A stretch of 64,000 nt of DNA, taken from JBFXAM01 sp050184295. GTDB taxonomy: Bacteria; Planctomycetota; Phycisphaerae; UBA1845; Fen-1342. The stretch covers positions 57,931 through 121,930 of the forward strand of contig JBFXAM010000002.1 of assembly GCA_050184295.1 (NCBI GenBank). The letters are read 5' to 3'. Position 1 is the stretch's first letter; every line of letters begins with the position of its first letter. This document shows positions 42,116-50,899 of the stretch, in pieces. Under the pieces are notes generated by a model, which was given only the letters and a program-made list of their open reading frames with translations, did not search any database and had not been told where the DNA came from. Position numbers and translations under genes: made by a program.

Positions 42116-43402
42116 TCAGACCCATCCGCGATCGCGGCACGCTTCGGCCACGCGGCTGACCGCGATGACGTAGGCCGCGTCGCGCATCGGCAGCTTTCGT
42201 CGCCGGGCGGTTTCGCTCACATCCGCGTACGCGCTCGTCATGATCGCGTCGAGCTTGGCGAGCACCTCGGTACGCGGCCAGAAGTAATTCGTATTGCTCT
42301 GGACCTGCTCGAGATAGCTGCACGACACGCCACCGGCGTTCGCCAGGAAGTCGGGGATCACAAAGATGCCGCGCTCGCGTAGCACGTGGTCGGCCTCGGG
42401 CGTGGTCGGGCCGTTGGCGCCCTCGGCGATGACGCGGACGCGACGGGAAATGCGCGGCGCGGATTCATCGGTGAGCGCGTGCTCCAGCGCCGCCGGAATC
42501 AGCACGTCCACGTCCTGCTCGATCCACGCGTCGCCGGGGAGTATCTCCAACCCAACGTCGGCGGCCTTCTGCTTGTCGATCTCGCCGAATCGGTTGGTGA
42601 TCGAGCGCAGCGCGGCGAGATCGAGGCCGCCGGGCTTGCGAAAACACCACGGCTGCTGATCGGACTGGTTCCAGCACGAGACCGCGACCACGCGCCCGCC
42701 GAGCTGGTGGTAGAGCTCGACCGCATATTGCGCGACGTTGCCGAAGCCCTGCACACTGGCAGTGGTGTCGGCCAGCGACACGCCGAGTTCGCGAAAGGCC
42801 TCGCGCAGCGTAAAGACGACGCCGTAGCCAGTCGCCTCCGTGCGACCGAGCGAGCCGCCCATGGCGACGGGCTTTCCGGTGATGAAGCCGGGGTAGCGGC
42901 CGTGATGGATGGTCTCGAATTCGTCGAGCATCCAGAGCATGTGCTGGGGGCTGGTCATGACGTCCGGCGCCGGCACGTCGAGCGCGGGCCCGACCTCGCG
43001 CGACACCTGGCGCACCCACGCTCGACAGAGCGCCTCCTGCTCGCGCCGGCTGAGGTTGTGCGGATCGCAGATGACTCCGCCTTTGCTGCCGCCGAGGGGA
43101 ATGTTCGCGACGGCGCACTTCCAGGTCATCCACATGGCGAGCGCGCGGACGGTGTCGATGGTCTCCTGCGGGTGAAAGCGGATGCCGCCCTTGCCGGGGC
43201 CGCGGGCGTCATTGTGCTGCACGCGGAAGCCGCGGAACACCTGAACACGACCGTCATCGAGACGAACCGGAAGGCTGAAGTGATACTCGCGCATCGGCCA
43301 GCGCAGCAGGGCGCGCGTGGCTTCGTCGAGCTGCAACAAGTCCGCCGTGCGGTCGAACTGCGTCTGGGCCATCTGAAACGGATTGAACGGGGATTTGTTC
43401 AT
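42116..43402 (-). CDS. Glutamate dehydrogenase (Glu/Leu/Phe/Val dehydrogenase family)
   Basis: 428 residues from the ATG at 43402, with AAGGA upstream; an open frame continuing upstream is chance. Interconverts glutamate and 2-oxoglutarate plus ammonia. Substrate-side motifs GPGKGGIRFHP and PLGGSKGGV carry the conserved lysines; PAPDVMTS has the catalytic Asp region; the cofactor fold starts at VQGFGNVAQ. Length is typical of the hexameric NAD-type enzymes. Whether it uses NAD or NADP cannot be read with certainty. Repeats lie just after its stop. Confidence 0.93.
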   Translation of the reverse strand: MNKSPFNPFQMAQTQFDRTADLLQLDEATRALLRWPMREYHFSLPVRLDDGRVQVFRGFRVQHNDARGPGKGGIRFHPQETIDTVRALAMWMTWKCAVANIPLGGSKGGVICDPHNLSRREQEALCRAWVRQVSREVGPALDVPAPDVMTSPQHMLWMLDEFETIHHGRYPGFITGKPVAMGGSLGRTEATGYGVVFTLREAFRELGVSLADTTASVQGFGNVAQYAVELYHQLGGRVVAVSCWNQSDQQPWCFRKPGGLDLAALRSITNRFGEIDKQKAADVGLEILPGDAWIEQDVDVLIPAALEHALTDESAPRISRRVRVIAEGANGPTTPEADHVLRERGIFVIPDFLANAGGVSCSYLEQVQSNTNYFWPRTEVLAKLDAIMTSAYADVSETARRRKLPMRDAAYVIAVSRVAEACRDRGWV

Positions 43403-43738
43403 GGCACAATCCTTGGTGGCGCGCCGGCCGGGGCCAATCGGGCCTCCGGGACGGGACCCGCGGGGCCGCGCACCCTCTACTTCCTCGCAAGCAGCGTACC
43501 AGACCGCAAGAAAATCGCGCGAAAAAGCGACGCCGAGTCCGACCCCCCGGGAACGACGCCGACCGAAATTTTCGCGCCGATTGACGTGCCTGGCACGCGA
43601 CGTGCCGGGACAATGACGCCGCCGGGCGCCGGAACGCCGCGCCCCGGCCCCGCCCGCGGCTGGGGAAGTCGAGGATCGGGGCGTGGCTTCCAACCGCACT
43701 CGCGCCGGTGCGTTCAACCTGGCGCTAAGGAGCGCGGA
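43403..43738. other. Divergent intergenic region between glutamate dehydrogenase and the PEP-binding fusion
   Basis: 336 bases. It holds a direct repeat GACGTGCC (43583-43590 and 43599-43606, 16 bases apart) that overlaps the palindrome GGCAC-N5-GTGCC (43592-43606), a possible operator. I see no convincing -35/-10 pair. Confidence 0.35.
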
Positions 43739-46700
43739 ATGCCGGATGACGCCGCCATTCCCGAAGCCCAACTCCGAGCGCTCCAGGAGCGCGCCAAGGA
43801 GCTTCGCTGCCTCTACCGCATCGAGGAGCTTTCGAGCGACCCCGGTTTGCCGCTCGAACGCGTGCTCGAAGGCGCCGTCGACGCGATCCCGCCGGGCTGG
43901 CAGTTCCCCGAGCGCTGCCGGGCGCGAATCGTCTGCGGCGAGCTGGAGCGCGCCACGCCGGGCTTCGCCCCGACGCCGTGGACGCAGCGCGCGACGATCG
44001 TCACGCAGGGGGAGGCGATCGGCGCCATCGAGGTGTGTTACGCCAGCGCCCCGCCGCCCGGTGAGCCCGCGTTTCTCCCCGAAGAGCAGAAGCTGCTGGA
44101 GACGATCGCCGAGCGCATCGCGACCTGCGTCGCGCAGCGCCGGCTGATCAGTGCGCTGACCGAGTGGCACGCCATGCAGCACGAGCTGCATCCCCCGCCC
44201 GACCACCACTGGTCCGTCATCCTCGATCTCGTGCGACGCACCGATCGCGAACTGCACCAGCGCATCACCCGCAAGATGGTCAATCACCTCGCGTGGAGCG
44301 GTGTGCCGGCCGCGGACGACTTTCTGGAGCGATTACGCGCCCCCGGCGAACCACCGGCCGAAGGCGCGCTGCTCGACAGCAACGCCCCGCTCGAGACCAC
44401 GGGCGGCACGCTCGCCGCCGAGACCTTCGCCGACGACGTGTTCCGGCTCGCCGCGGCGCACCTCAGCGACGACGAGATTGTCAACTGCCTGCACGGATGG
44501 ATGCGCGAGGACCGGGCGCGCTTCCTGCTCGACACGGTCGAGGATCCGCGCACCGGCCAGGCCGAAGTTGTCGAGGCGCTCGGGGCTTACCTGCGCGCCG
44601 CGCGCGGCGAGACGCCGCTCGCGCCCGCGACGCTCACCGCGCTGCGCGTCACGTTGCTTCGCCGGTTCGTGACGTCGCAGGCCGAGTACATCCGCGTCGC
44701 GAAGAACGTCGTCGACTTGCGCGACCTGCACACGATGATGCAGCGCAGTCTCTTTCCCGCAAAGGGCGACGGCCAGCTCGGCGGGAAAGCCGCCGGCGTG
44801 TTTCTCGCCGAGCAGATTCTGCGGCGACGCTCCGATGCGGCGCGCGCGGCGACGGTCCGCGTGCCGCGGACATGGTATCTGACTTCGGACGTGCTGCCGG
44901 CGTTTGTGCGGGAGAATCACCTCGAGGACGCGTTCACGCACAAGTACAAGCCGATCGACGAGATTCGCCTCGAATATCCCGACATGGTGCGCGTCTTCAA
45001 GCGCTCGCGGTTTCCGGTCGACGTCCAGCGCGGGCTGTCGGCGGTGCTCGACGAGTTCTGTGACCGGCCCTTGATCGTCCGCAGCTCGAGCCTGCTCGAG
45101 GACCGCTTCGGGGCCGCGTTCTCCGGCAAGTACAAGAGTCTGTTCCTCGCGAATCGCGGCCCCAAACCCACGCGACTCGCGGCGCTGCTCGACGCGATCG
45201 CCGAAGTCTATGCGTCCATCTTCGGCCCCGACCCGATCGAGTATCGCACGGAGCGCGGACTGCTGGATTCGCCCGAGGGCATGGCGATCCTCATCCAGGA
45301 GGTGGTCGGGCGAACCGTCGGCCCCTATTACCTCCCCGTCTTCGCCGGCGTCGCGTTCAGCAACAACGAATTCCGCTGGTCGCCGCGCATCCGCCGCGAG
45401 GACGGCCTGCTGCGCATGGTCCCCGGGCTGGGAACGCGGGCGGTGGACCGGCTCGGCGACGACTATCCCGTGCTCGCGTCGCCGGGGCAGCCGGCGCTGC
45501 GCACCAACGTGACCACGGCGGAGCTGGTGCGCTACGCCCCGCGCTACGCCGACGTGATCAACCTCGACAAGGCCCGCTTCGAGAGCGTCGCAATCGACGA
45601 CCTGCTGCGGGTGTGCGGCGACGCGTTGCCCCAGGTCGAGCAGATCGTATCTCTGCTGGATCATGATCAACTCCGCGAGCCGCTCCGGGGGCAGATCGAC
45701 TTCGCCCGCGACGCGCTGGTCGTGACCTTCGCCGGCCTCCTCCGCGACGGGCGCTTTGCCGCCCAGATTCAGGAACTGCTCGCCACGCTACAGCAGGAGC
45801 TGCGGGCGCCGGTCGACATCGAGTTCGCCCACGACGGCGACGACCTGTATCTCGTGCAGTGCCGCACGCAGAACGTCAGCCACGCCCACGCGCCGGCGCC
45901 GATCCCGCGCGACGTGCCGCCCGAGCGCGTCATCTTCACCGCCCGGCGCTTCGTGTCGAATGGCAGCGTTCCAGACCTGACGCACGTCGTCTACGTCGAT
46001 CCAGAGCGCTTCGCCAGGCTGCCGCGTTTTGACGACCTGGTCGCCGTGGGGCGCTGCGTCGGGCGCCTGAACCAGCGCCTGCCCAAGCGCCGCTTCGCGC
46101 TCATCGGCCCGGGGCGTTGGGGCAGCCGCGGCGACCCGAAACTCGGCGTGCGCGTCACCTACGCGGACATCAACAACACCGCCTTGCTCATCGAAGTTGC
46201 ACGGGCGCGCGGCGGATACACGCCGGATCTCTCCTTCGGCACGCATTTCTTCCAGGATCTGGTCGAATCCGAAATCCGTTACCTGCCGTTGTATCCCGAC
46301 GATCCCGGCGTGTCGTTTCACGAGGCGTTCTTCGCGCAGGCGGCGAACGTGCTGGCGGAGGTTGCTCCCGAGTTCGGGCGCCTCGCGGACGTCGTGCGCG
46401 TGATCGACGTTCCGCGCGAGACGCACGGGCTCGTGCTGCGCGTGCTGCTCAATGCGGACCTGGAGGAAGCGCTCGGCATGCTTGCGGCGCCGTCCGCGGA
46501 GCGCGAGACCATCCTGCGCGAGCCGCCTGCCGCCGAAGAGCCCCGCGCCTGGCAGTACTGGCGCTGGCGCCGGCGAATGGCCGAACGCATCGCCGCCCGG
46601 CTCGACCCGCAGCGCTTCGGCGTGGTCGCGTTGTATCTGTTCGGCAGCACGGAAGCGGGCACCGCCGGCCCCGCGAGCGACATCGACCTGCTGGTGCACT

Positions 46701-46954
46701 TTCGCGGCACGCCGGAGCAGCGCCGCGATCTCGAGCAGTGGCTCGACGGCTGGAATCACAGCCTCAGCGAGGTGAACTACCTGCGCACCGGATATCGCAC
46801 GCGCGGGCTGCTCGACGTGCACATCCTCACCGACGACGACCTCGCCGCACGCGGGCCCTTCGCGTCGCGCATTGGCGCCATCACCGACGCGGCCCAGCCG
46901 CTCGCGCTCGGCGGCGACGTCGCCGATCCCGACACCGGAGGCGAACAACCGTGA
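43739..46954 (+). CDS. GAF / PEP-pyruvate-binding / nucleotidyltransferase fusion protein
   Basis: 1071 residues from the ATG at 43739, which follows AAGGAG at 6-base spacing. Residues about 10-145 look like a GAF sensor domain. A helical linker leads to a PPDK/PEP-synthase-type ATP-grasp (PEP/pyruvate-binding) domain, with GQLGGKAAGVFLAEQIL near 345, RPLIVRSSSLLEDRFGAAFS near 443 and GLGTRAVDR near 565. The middle region has GPGRWGSRGDPKLGV and SFGTHFFQDLVE. I find no GGxTSHA phosphohistidine swivel and no PEP-utiliser barrel, so it is not a full PEP synthase. Residues about 940-1050 are a minimal nucleotidyltransferase: LFGSTEAG then SDIDLLV, with metal ligands D981 and D983. The role is unknown; an enzyme controlled by a small molecule is an inference. 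Confidence 0.85.
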   Translation: MPDDAAIPEAQLRALQERAKELRCLYRIEELSSDPGLPLERVLEGAVDAIPPGWQFPERCRARIVCGELERATPGFAPTPWTQRATIVTQGEAIGAIEVCYASAPPPGEPAFLPEEQKLLETIAERIATCVAQRRLISALTEWHAMQHELHPPPDHHWSVILDLVRRTDRELHQRITRKMVNHLAWSGVPAADDFLERLRAPGEPPAEGALLDSNAPLETTGGTLAAETFADDVFRLAAAHLSDDEIVNCLHGWMREDRARFLLDTVEDPRTGQAEVVEALGAYLRAARGETPLAPATLTALRVTLLRRFVTSQAEYIRVAKNVVDLRDLHTMMQRSLFPAKGDGQLGGKAAGVFLAEQILRRRSDAARAATVRVPRTWYLTSDVLPAFVRENHLEDAFTHKYKPIDEIRLEYPDMVRVFKRSRFPVDVQRGLSAVLDEFCDRPLIVRSSSLLEDRFGAAFSGKYKSLFLANRGPKPTRLAALLDAIAEVYASIFGPDPIEYRTERGLLDSPEGMAILIQEVVGRTVGPYYLPVFAGVAFSNNEFRWSPRIRREDGLLRMVPGLGTRAVDRLGDDYPVLASPGQPALRTNVTTAELVRYAPRYADVINLDKARFESVAIDDLLRVCGDALPQVEQIVSLLDHDQLREPLRGQIDFARDALVVTFAGLLRDGRFAAQIQELLATLQQELRAPVDIEFAHDGDDLYLVQCRTQNVSHAHAPAPIPRDVPPERVIFTARRFVSNGSVPDLTHVVYVDPERFARLPRFDDLVAVGRCVGRLNQRLPKRRFALIGPGRWGSRGDPKLGVRVTYADINNTALLIEVARARGGYTPDLSFGTHFFQDLVESEIRYLPLYPDDPGVSFHEAFFAQAANVLAEVAPEFGRLADVVRVIDVPRETHGLVLRVLLNADLEEALGMLAAPSAERETILREPPAAEEPRAWQYWRWRRRMAERIAARLDPQRFGVVALYLFGSTEAGTAGPASDIDLLVHFRGTPEQRRDLEQWLDGWNHSLSEVNYLRTGYRTRGLLDVHILTDDDLAARGPFASRIGAITDAAQPLALGGDVADPDTGGEQP

Positions 46955-47044
46955 GCGCCCGGTCGCGGTCCGCCGGTGACCGCCGCCGCACTCGCGAACG
47001 GGGTGCACCGCTCGGCCGCTGCCGCGTGACCCCTGGCGACGCGC

Positions 47045-49573
47045 TCAAGGCCCGCCGAGCAACACCGCGACGAACGCGTCGATGTCGAAGTTGTCCAGCC
47101 GGCCGTCGCCGTTGACGTCGGCGCGGAAGTTGAACGCGCCGCTGGTCAGCGCCGCGACAAACGGATCGATGTCGAAGTTGTCGACGCGCCCGTCGTTGTT
47201 CACGTCGCCGGGTCCGCCGCCAAACCCGTTGCGCACGTCGATCCCCGCGACGCGGAGGATTCCCGTCCGGCCGCTGTCCTCGAACGCGACGACAAACAGC
47301 GTGTGAAATCCGCTGTCGATGAAGTTCCACAGAAACTCGAACTGGTCGCGGTCGGGCCGCGACATCTGGTTCGCTTGACCGCACGCGGCGACGAGTTCCG
47401 CCTCCGGCGTGTCGATCGCGCGATCGAAGAGCACGTGCACGCGCGTCGCGGTCCGGTCGAGCCGCGTCGCGCGCACGCGCGCGAAGCGCTGCGTCACATC
47501 CGGATCGCCGTCGTTTGTCGGCGTGTCGAGCCGCACGAGGGGGGGCGCGCGGTCAAGATAGAACGGCTGGCGGAACGACTCGAAAACCGGCCCGCCGGCG
47601 GTCCGCTGTCGAAACGCCCGCACCTGCAAGTAATGCATGCCTTCGTCGAGATCGTCGGCCACGATGAGTTGCTCGTACAGTCCGGCGCCGCCGCCGAACA
47701 GCGGCGAGCGCGTCGTCACAAACTGCTCATAGCCAAAGGTGACGCCGCCTTGCAGATCGACGACGCCGTTGCCGTTGAAATCGCCGCCGCCGTCGAGCTT
47801 GAAGACCGCGTTGTCGTCCTCGCCGCCGGCGTCGAGCGGATCGGGATCGCTCGTCTGAAGTCGAATGGTGAACGTGTCGCTGGTCACGACCGGAATCCGC
47901 GTCAGACGCCGGCGCGCGAGCGACTCGGTCGGTGCGTCCGGCTCAATGTACGACGCCGTCGGCACGAGCGCCAGCGTTCCCGCCGGCCGCGGCGGGCCGT
48001 AGATCACGTTGCCCTTGCCGTTGATGTTTCGCGGCACGCGCATCGTCACGCGCTGGTCGCCGCCGACGGTGAGCACCTCGGCGATCGCGTTCGTCGGGTC
48101 GACGATCGCGTCGGCCGCGTTGCCGGTCAGCTCGTGCAGCCGCTGCCCGACGGGAAAATTCGTCTGCACAATGCGCTCGTCGTAGCGCGCCGTAGATGTG
48201 TCGCCGTTGTCGTTGATCCCCACCAGCACGAGCTGGTCGCGCTCGTAGATCAGCACGTCCGGATCGATCCACCGATTCAAATGAAGGTCGCGGATGTACT
48301 CGCTGTGAATGTCCACCAGCCGCGGCATCTGCTCGCCGAACACGCCCCCCAGCGCGTCGCCGCGCCCCGCCTGCGGAAACGGCCGGCTGCCGAACTCCTG
48401 CGCGTTGAAATACACCAGCGGATAGCCCGGCCGCGTCAGGATGTACGCATACGCCAGATTGTCGTTCGCCGGCGGACCATTGTCGTGGCTGCTCACGAAC
48501 GTCACGCCGCGCGACCCGTCGAATGCGTTTCCGTCCGATGCATCGATCGTGCTGCTCAGCACGCTCGCCCAGCTCCCGAAGCCGTTTGCATTGAGCATGT
48601 CGCGCAGCGCGAAGTAGAGCGGAAAGTCCAGCGCGTCGCGATTGCCGAACCCGTCCTTGCGGATGTAGCCCGAAATCATGCTGGCGCTGCCGTCGAAGAC
48701 CTCGCAGAACGAGTACGGCGTCGGGCGCGTGCCGTCATAGAGGGGTCGGCCGCGCTGATACACGATGTTGTCGTAGAAATCGTGGAAGAACCACTCGGGG
48801 ATGTGCTTGGCGGCGTCGACGCGATAGCCGTCGACGCCATAGACGTCGAGCAACCACTGCGTATAGCGCAGCAGCACACCCGTCGCGTTCTCCGGAACGG
48901 GGTCGCCTTGCATGGGATCGAGCGTGTTGAACGGGCGAATGCCCAACGCGTTCGCGGGCAACTGCTGATCGGGATAGAACACCAGGTTCAGCGCGTTCAC
49001 CGGCGCGTTCGGCAGGTTCAGCGCGCTCGCCTCCGCGGGCTGGCGAATGAATACGTGATTCTTCTCCTGCGCGATGTCGATCAAGCCCGCCAGCCGCATG
49101 GTCAGCCGATCCGTCTCGCCGGGCGCGTGGAAATCGCCGTACGCGTCGCCCGGCAGCGTGACCGCAAAACCCGGATATCCGCCGCTCGCGGCGAAGCCGG
49201 GCGTGGTGTGATCGCGAAACCCGTTGTGGTTCAAGATCACGTCGACGAACACCGCCGCCCCGGCGCGGTGCGTCTCGGCGATCAGCCCGCGGAACTGCGC
49301 GTCCGTGCCGTACTGCGTCGGCTGCGCCGCCGTCCCCAGGTCGAACCGATTGAAGACGTCGTATCCGACGCTGGTCGGCCCCGTGTCCGCGCGCCCGGGC
49401 GGCGGCACCCACAACGCCGTATAGCCCGCCGCGAATACGTCGGGCATCCGCCGCTCGATCGTCTCCCAGCGACTCTCGAAGTATTGCAGGATCACATCGG
49501 CGCGGCCGACGGCCGGCCGGCCGAGCGTCGCACACAACGCCGCCGCACACACCGCCAGCACCCTGCGCTTCAT
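47045..49573 (-). CDS. Secreted alpha-amylase family (GH13) enzyme with dockerin-like C-terminus
   Basis: 842 residues from the ATG at 49573, with GGAGG upstream. Signal peptide ending VGRA. The GH13 barrel has region I DVILNHNG, the nucleophile D253 in GYRVDAAKH, the acid/base E291 in SFCEVFDGS and the stabiliser D364 in SSHDNG. All three catalytic acids are intact. After the C-domain, a beta region with GDFNGNGVVD and GEDDNAV leads to a duplicated dockerin-like end: GDVNNDGRVDNFDID and DVNGDGRLDNFDIDAFV. Extracellular starch or glycogen breakdown is likely. The ABC permease genes upstream on the same strand would take up products. Confidence 0.93.
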   Translation of the reverse strand: MKRRVLAVCAAALCATLGRPAVGRADVILQYFESRWETIERRMPDVFAAGYTALWVPPPGRADTGPTSVGYDVFNRFDLGTAAQPTQYGTDAQFRGLIAETHRAGAAVFVDVILNHNGFRDHTTPGFAASGGYPGFAVTLPGDAYGDFHAPGETDRLTMRLAGLIDIAQEKNHVFIRQPAEASALNLPNAPVNALNLVFYPDQQLPANALGIRPFNTLDPMQGDPVPENATGVLLRYTQWLLDVYGVDGYRVDAAKHIPEWFFHDFYDNIVYQRGRPLYDGTRPTPYSFCEVFDGSASMISGYIRKDGFGNRDALDFPLYFALRDMLNANGFGSWASVLSSTIDASDGNAFDGSRGVTFVSSHDNGPPANDNLAYAYILTRPGYPLVYFNAQEFGSRPFPQAGRGDALGGVFGEQMPRLVDIHSEYIRDLHLNRWIDPDVLIYERDQLVLVGINDNGDTSTARYDERIVQTNFPVGQRLHELTGNAADAIVDPTNAIAEVLTVGGDQRVTMRVPRNINGKGNVIYGPPRPAGTLALVPTASYIEPDAPTESLARRRLTRIPVVTSDTFTIRLQTSDPDPLDAGGEDDNAVFKLDGGGDFNGNGVVDLQGGVTFGYEQFVTTRSPLFGGGAGLYEQLIVADDLDEGMHYLQVRAFRQRTAGGPVFESFRQPFYLDRAPPLVRLDTPTNDGDPDVTQRFARVRATRLDRTATRVHVLFDRAIDTPEAELVAACGQANQMSRPDRDQFEFLWNFIDSGFHTLFVVAFEDSGRTGILRVAGIDVRNGFGGGPGDVNNDGRVDNFDIDPFVAALTSGAFNFRADVNGDGRLDNFDIDAFVAVLLGGP

Positions 49574-49946
49574 CCGCCGCCTCCACAAAGGGGATCATCA
49601 GCAGTGTAGCGAGCAGGCCGGGGCCGCGGGAGCCCAAACGATCCAACGGCGCGGGCCAACAGCCCGGCCGGCCCCACCCGGGGAAACTGGGAACACGGAA
49701 CAATCAACGGCGGACCGGTCGCAGACAACAAGAATCGGCATCACAACGAACCAACGCGCAGGTGGGAGGCCAGCGAGAACTGGCCAAGGTCAAGGCTCAG
49801 GCCGAAGGCCTGAAAGTCAGTAGCCGGGGGTCGTCGCGCAGCGACACGCCCGGCTACGAATGTGCAGCCCCCTCGGGGCTGCCGAACACCGCGCTCTCAC
49901 TTCAACACCACGCACGTGCAGTACCCGCGGCTTTGAGCTTTCGGCC
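49574..49946. other. Intergenic gap holding the four-hairpin array
   Basis: 373 bases between the amylase gene and the MalG-like permease, both on the minus strand. Apart from the hairpin array at 49768-49882 and the amylase leader I see nothing gene-like. Confidence 0.5.
49768..49882. repeat. Array of four consecutive hairpins (family D)
   Basis: Four perfect or near-perfect stems in 115 bases: GGCCAG/CTGGCC (49768-49785), CAGGCC-GAA-GGCCTG (49798-49812), TAGCCGGG/CCCGGCTA (49821-49856, with an inner GTCG/CGAC stem), GCAGCCCC-CTC-GGGGCTGC (49864-49882). The last stem resembles the hairpin at 57385-57404. Located just after the permease stop on the minus strand. Confidence 0.75.
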
Positions 49947-50822
49947 TTAGCCCTTCACGGCACCGACGTTCAGCCCGCTCACGAACTGTCGCTGCGCCAC
50001 GAAGAAGAGGATGATGCACGGCGCCATCTTCGCCACGCTCGCCGCCATCAGCAGGTGCACGTCGCCGACGCCGCCATATTGGTTGCGGAACGCGTTCAGC
50101 GCGACCTCCAGCGTCGCGTGCTCCTCGCGGTGGAGGTAGATCAGCGGGCCGAGGAAATCGTTCCAGGTGCCGATAAACGTGAACACCACCGTGATCGCGA
50201 TCACGGGCGTGCACATCGGCAGCATGATCCGCCGCCAGATGCCGAGATGTCCCGCGCCGTCGATCCGCGCCGCCTCGACCAGCGCCTCGGGAATCTGCGC
50301 GAAGAACTGGCGGAACATGAAGATGAAAAACGGCGCCCCGAAGAACGCCGGCACGACAAGCGGCAGGATGCTGTCGATCCACCCCAGCCACCGGAACAGG
50401 ATGAACATCGGGATCATCGTGACCTGGGCCGGGATCATCATCGTGGACAGCATCAGCACAAACAGCGTCTCACGCCCCCGAAACCGCACCCGCGCCAGCG
50501 CGTAGCCCACCAGGCTGCACGACAACACCTGCCCCACCACCACCAGCGTGGTCACCACGATCGAATTCGCCAGCGCGTCCTTGAACCCCTCCCACTCCCG
50601 CGTGCCCATCTGCCGCAGCGCCGTTGCGTAGTTCCCCCAATTCCAATGCGCCGGCCACCAGTCGATTTCGCCCTGCCCGGTGACGGCGGCGCCGGCATCC
50701 GCCGCGGTCGACAGGCTCAGCACAAGCATCCACCACAATGGAAACAGCATCACAAACGCGCCCGCGAGCAGCGCGACGTGGACCGGAAGCTGACGAATGA
50801 TCCGACGCACTCGCGCACCCAC
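49947..50822 (-). CDS. Carbohydrate ABC transporter permease, MalG-like
   Basis: 291 residues from a GTG. Six hydrophobic helices. The cytoplasmic EAA loop EAARIDGAGHLGIWRRIMLP contacts the ATPase in this family, and ALNAFRNQYG near the end is typical of MalG-type permeases. It lies 77 bases after the binding-protein/permease fusion on the same strand and should form the second half of the channel. No ATPase gene is near; sugar importers of this type often share a genome-wide MsmX-like ATPase. Confidence 0.92.
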   Translation of the reverse strand: MGARVRRIIRQLPVHVALLAGAFVMLFPLWWMLVLSLSTAADAGAAVTGQGEIDWWPAHWNWGNYATALRQMGTREWEGFKDALANSIVVTTLVVVGQVLSCSLVGYALARVRFRGRETLFVLMLSTMMIPAQVTMIPMFILFRWLGWIDSILPLVVPAFFGAPFFIFMFRQFFAQIPEALVEAARIDGAGHLGIWRRIMLPMCTPVIAITVVFTFIGTWNDFLGPLIYLHREEHATLEVALNAFRNQYGGVGDVHLLMAASVAKMAPCIILFFVAQRQFVSGLNVGAVKG

Positions 50823-50899
50823 CTACGTCTCATGAAACCGAACGATCGGCGCCGCTCCCTGCCGACGTCCGGCCGCGTCTCGGTCCTTCGAACTCGCCG

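Noticed and set aside
43583..43606. A direct repeat and palindrome as a defined operator
   Set aside because: Short, in a GC-rich sequence, and without a known regulator gene or a promoter beside it; recorded only as a possibility in the gap entry.
42386..43738. An in-frame upstream extension of the GAF/PEP-binding fusion across the glutamate dehydrogenase gene
   Set aside because: The strong AAGGAG site and ATG at 43739 mark the true start; the extension is antisense to glutamate dehydrogenase.
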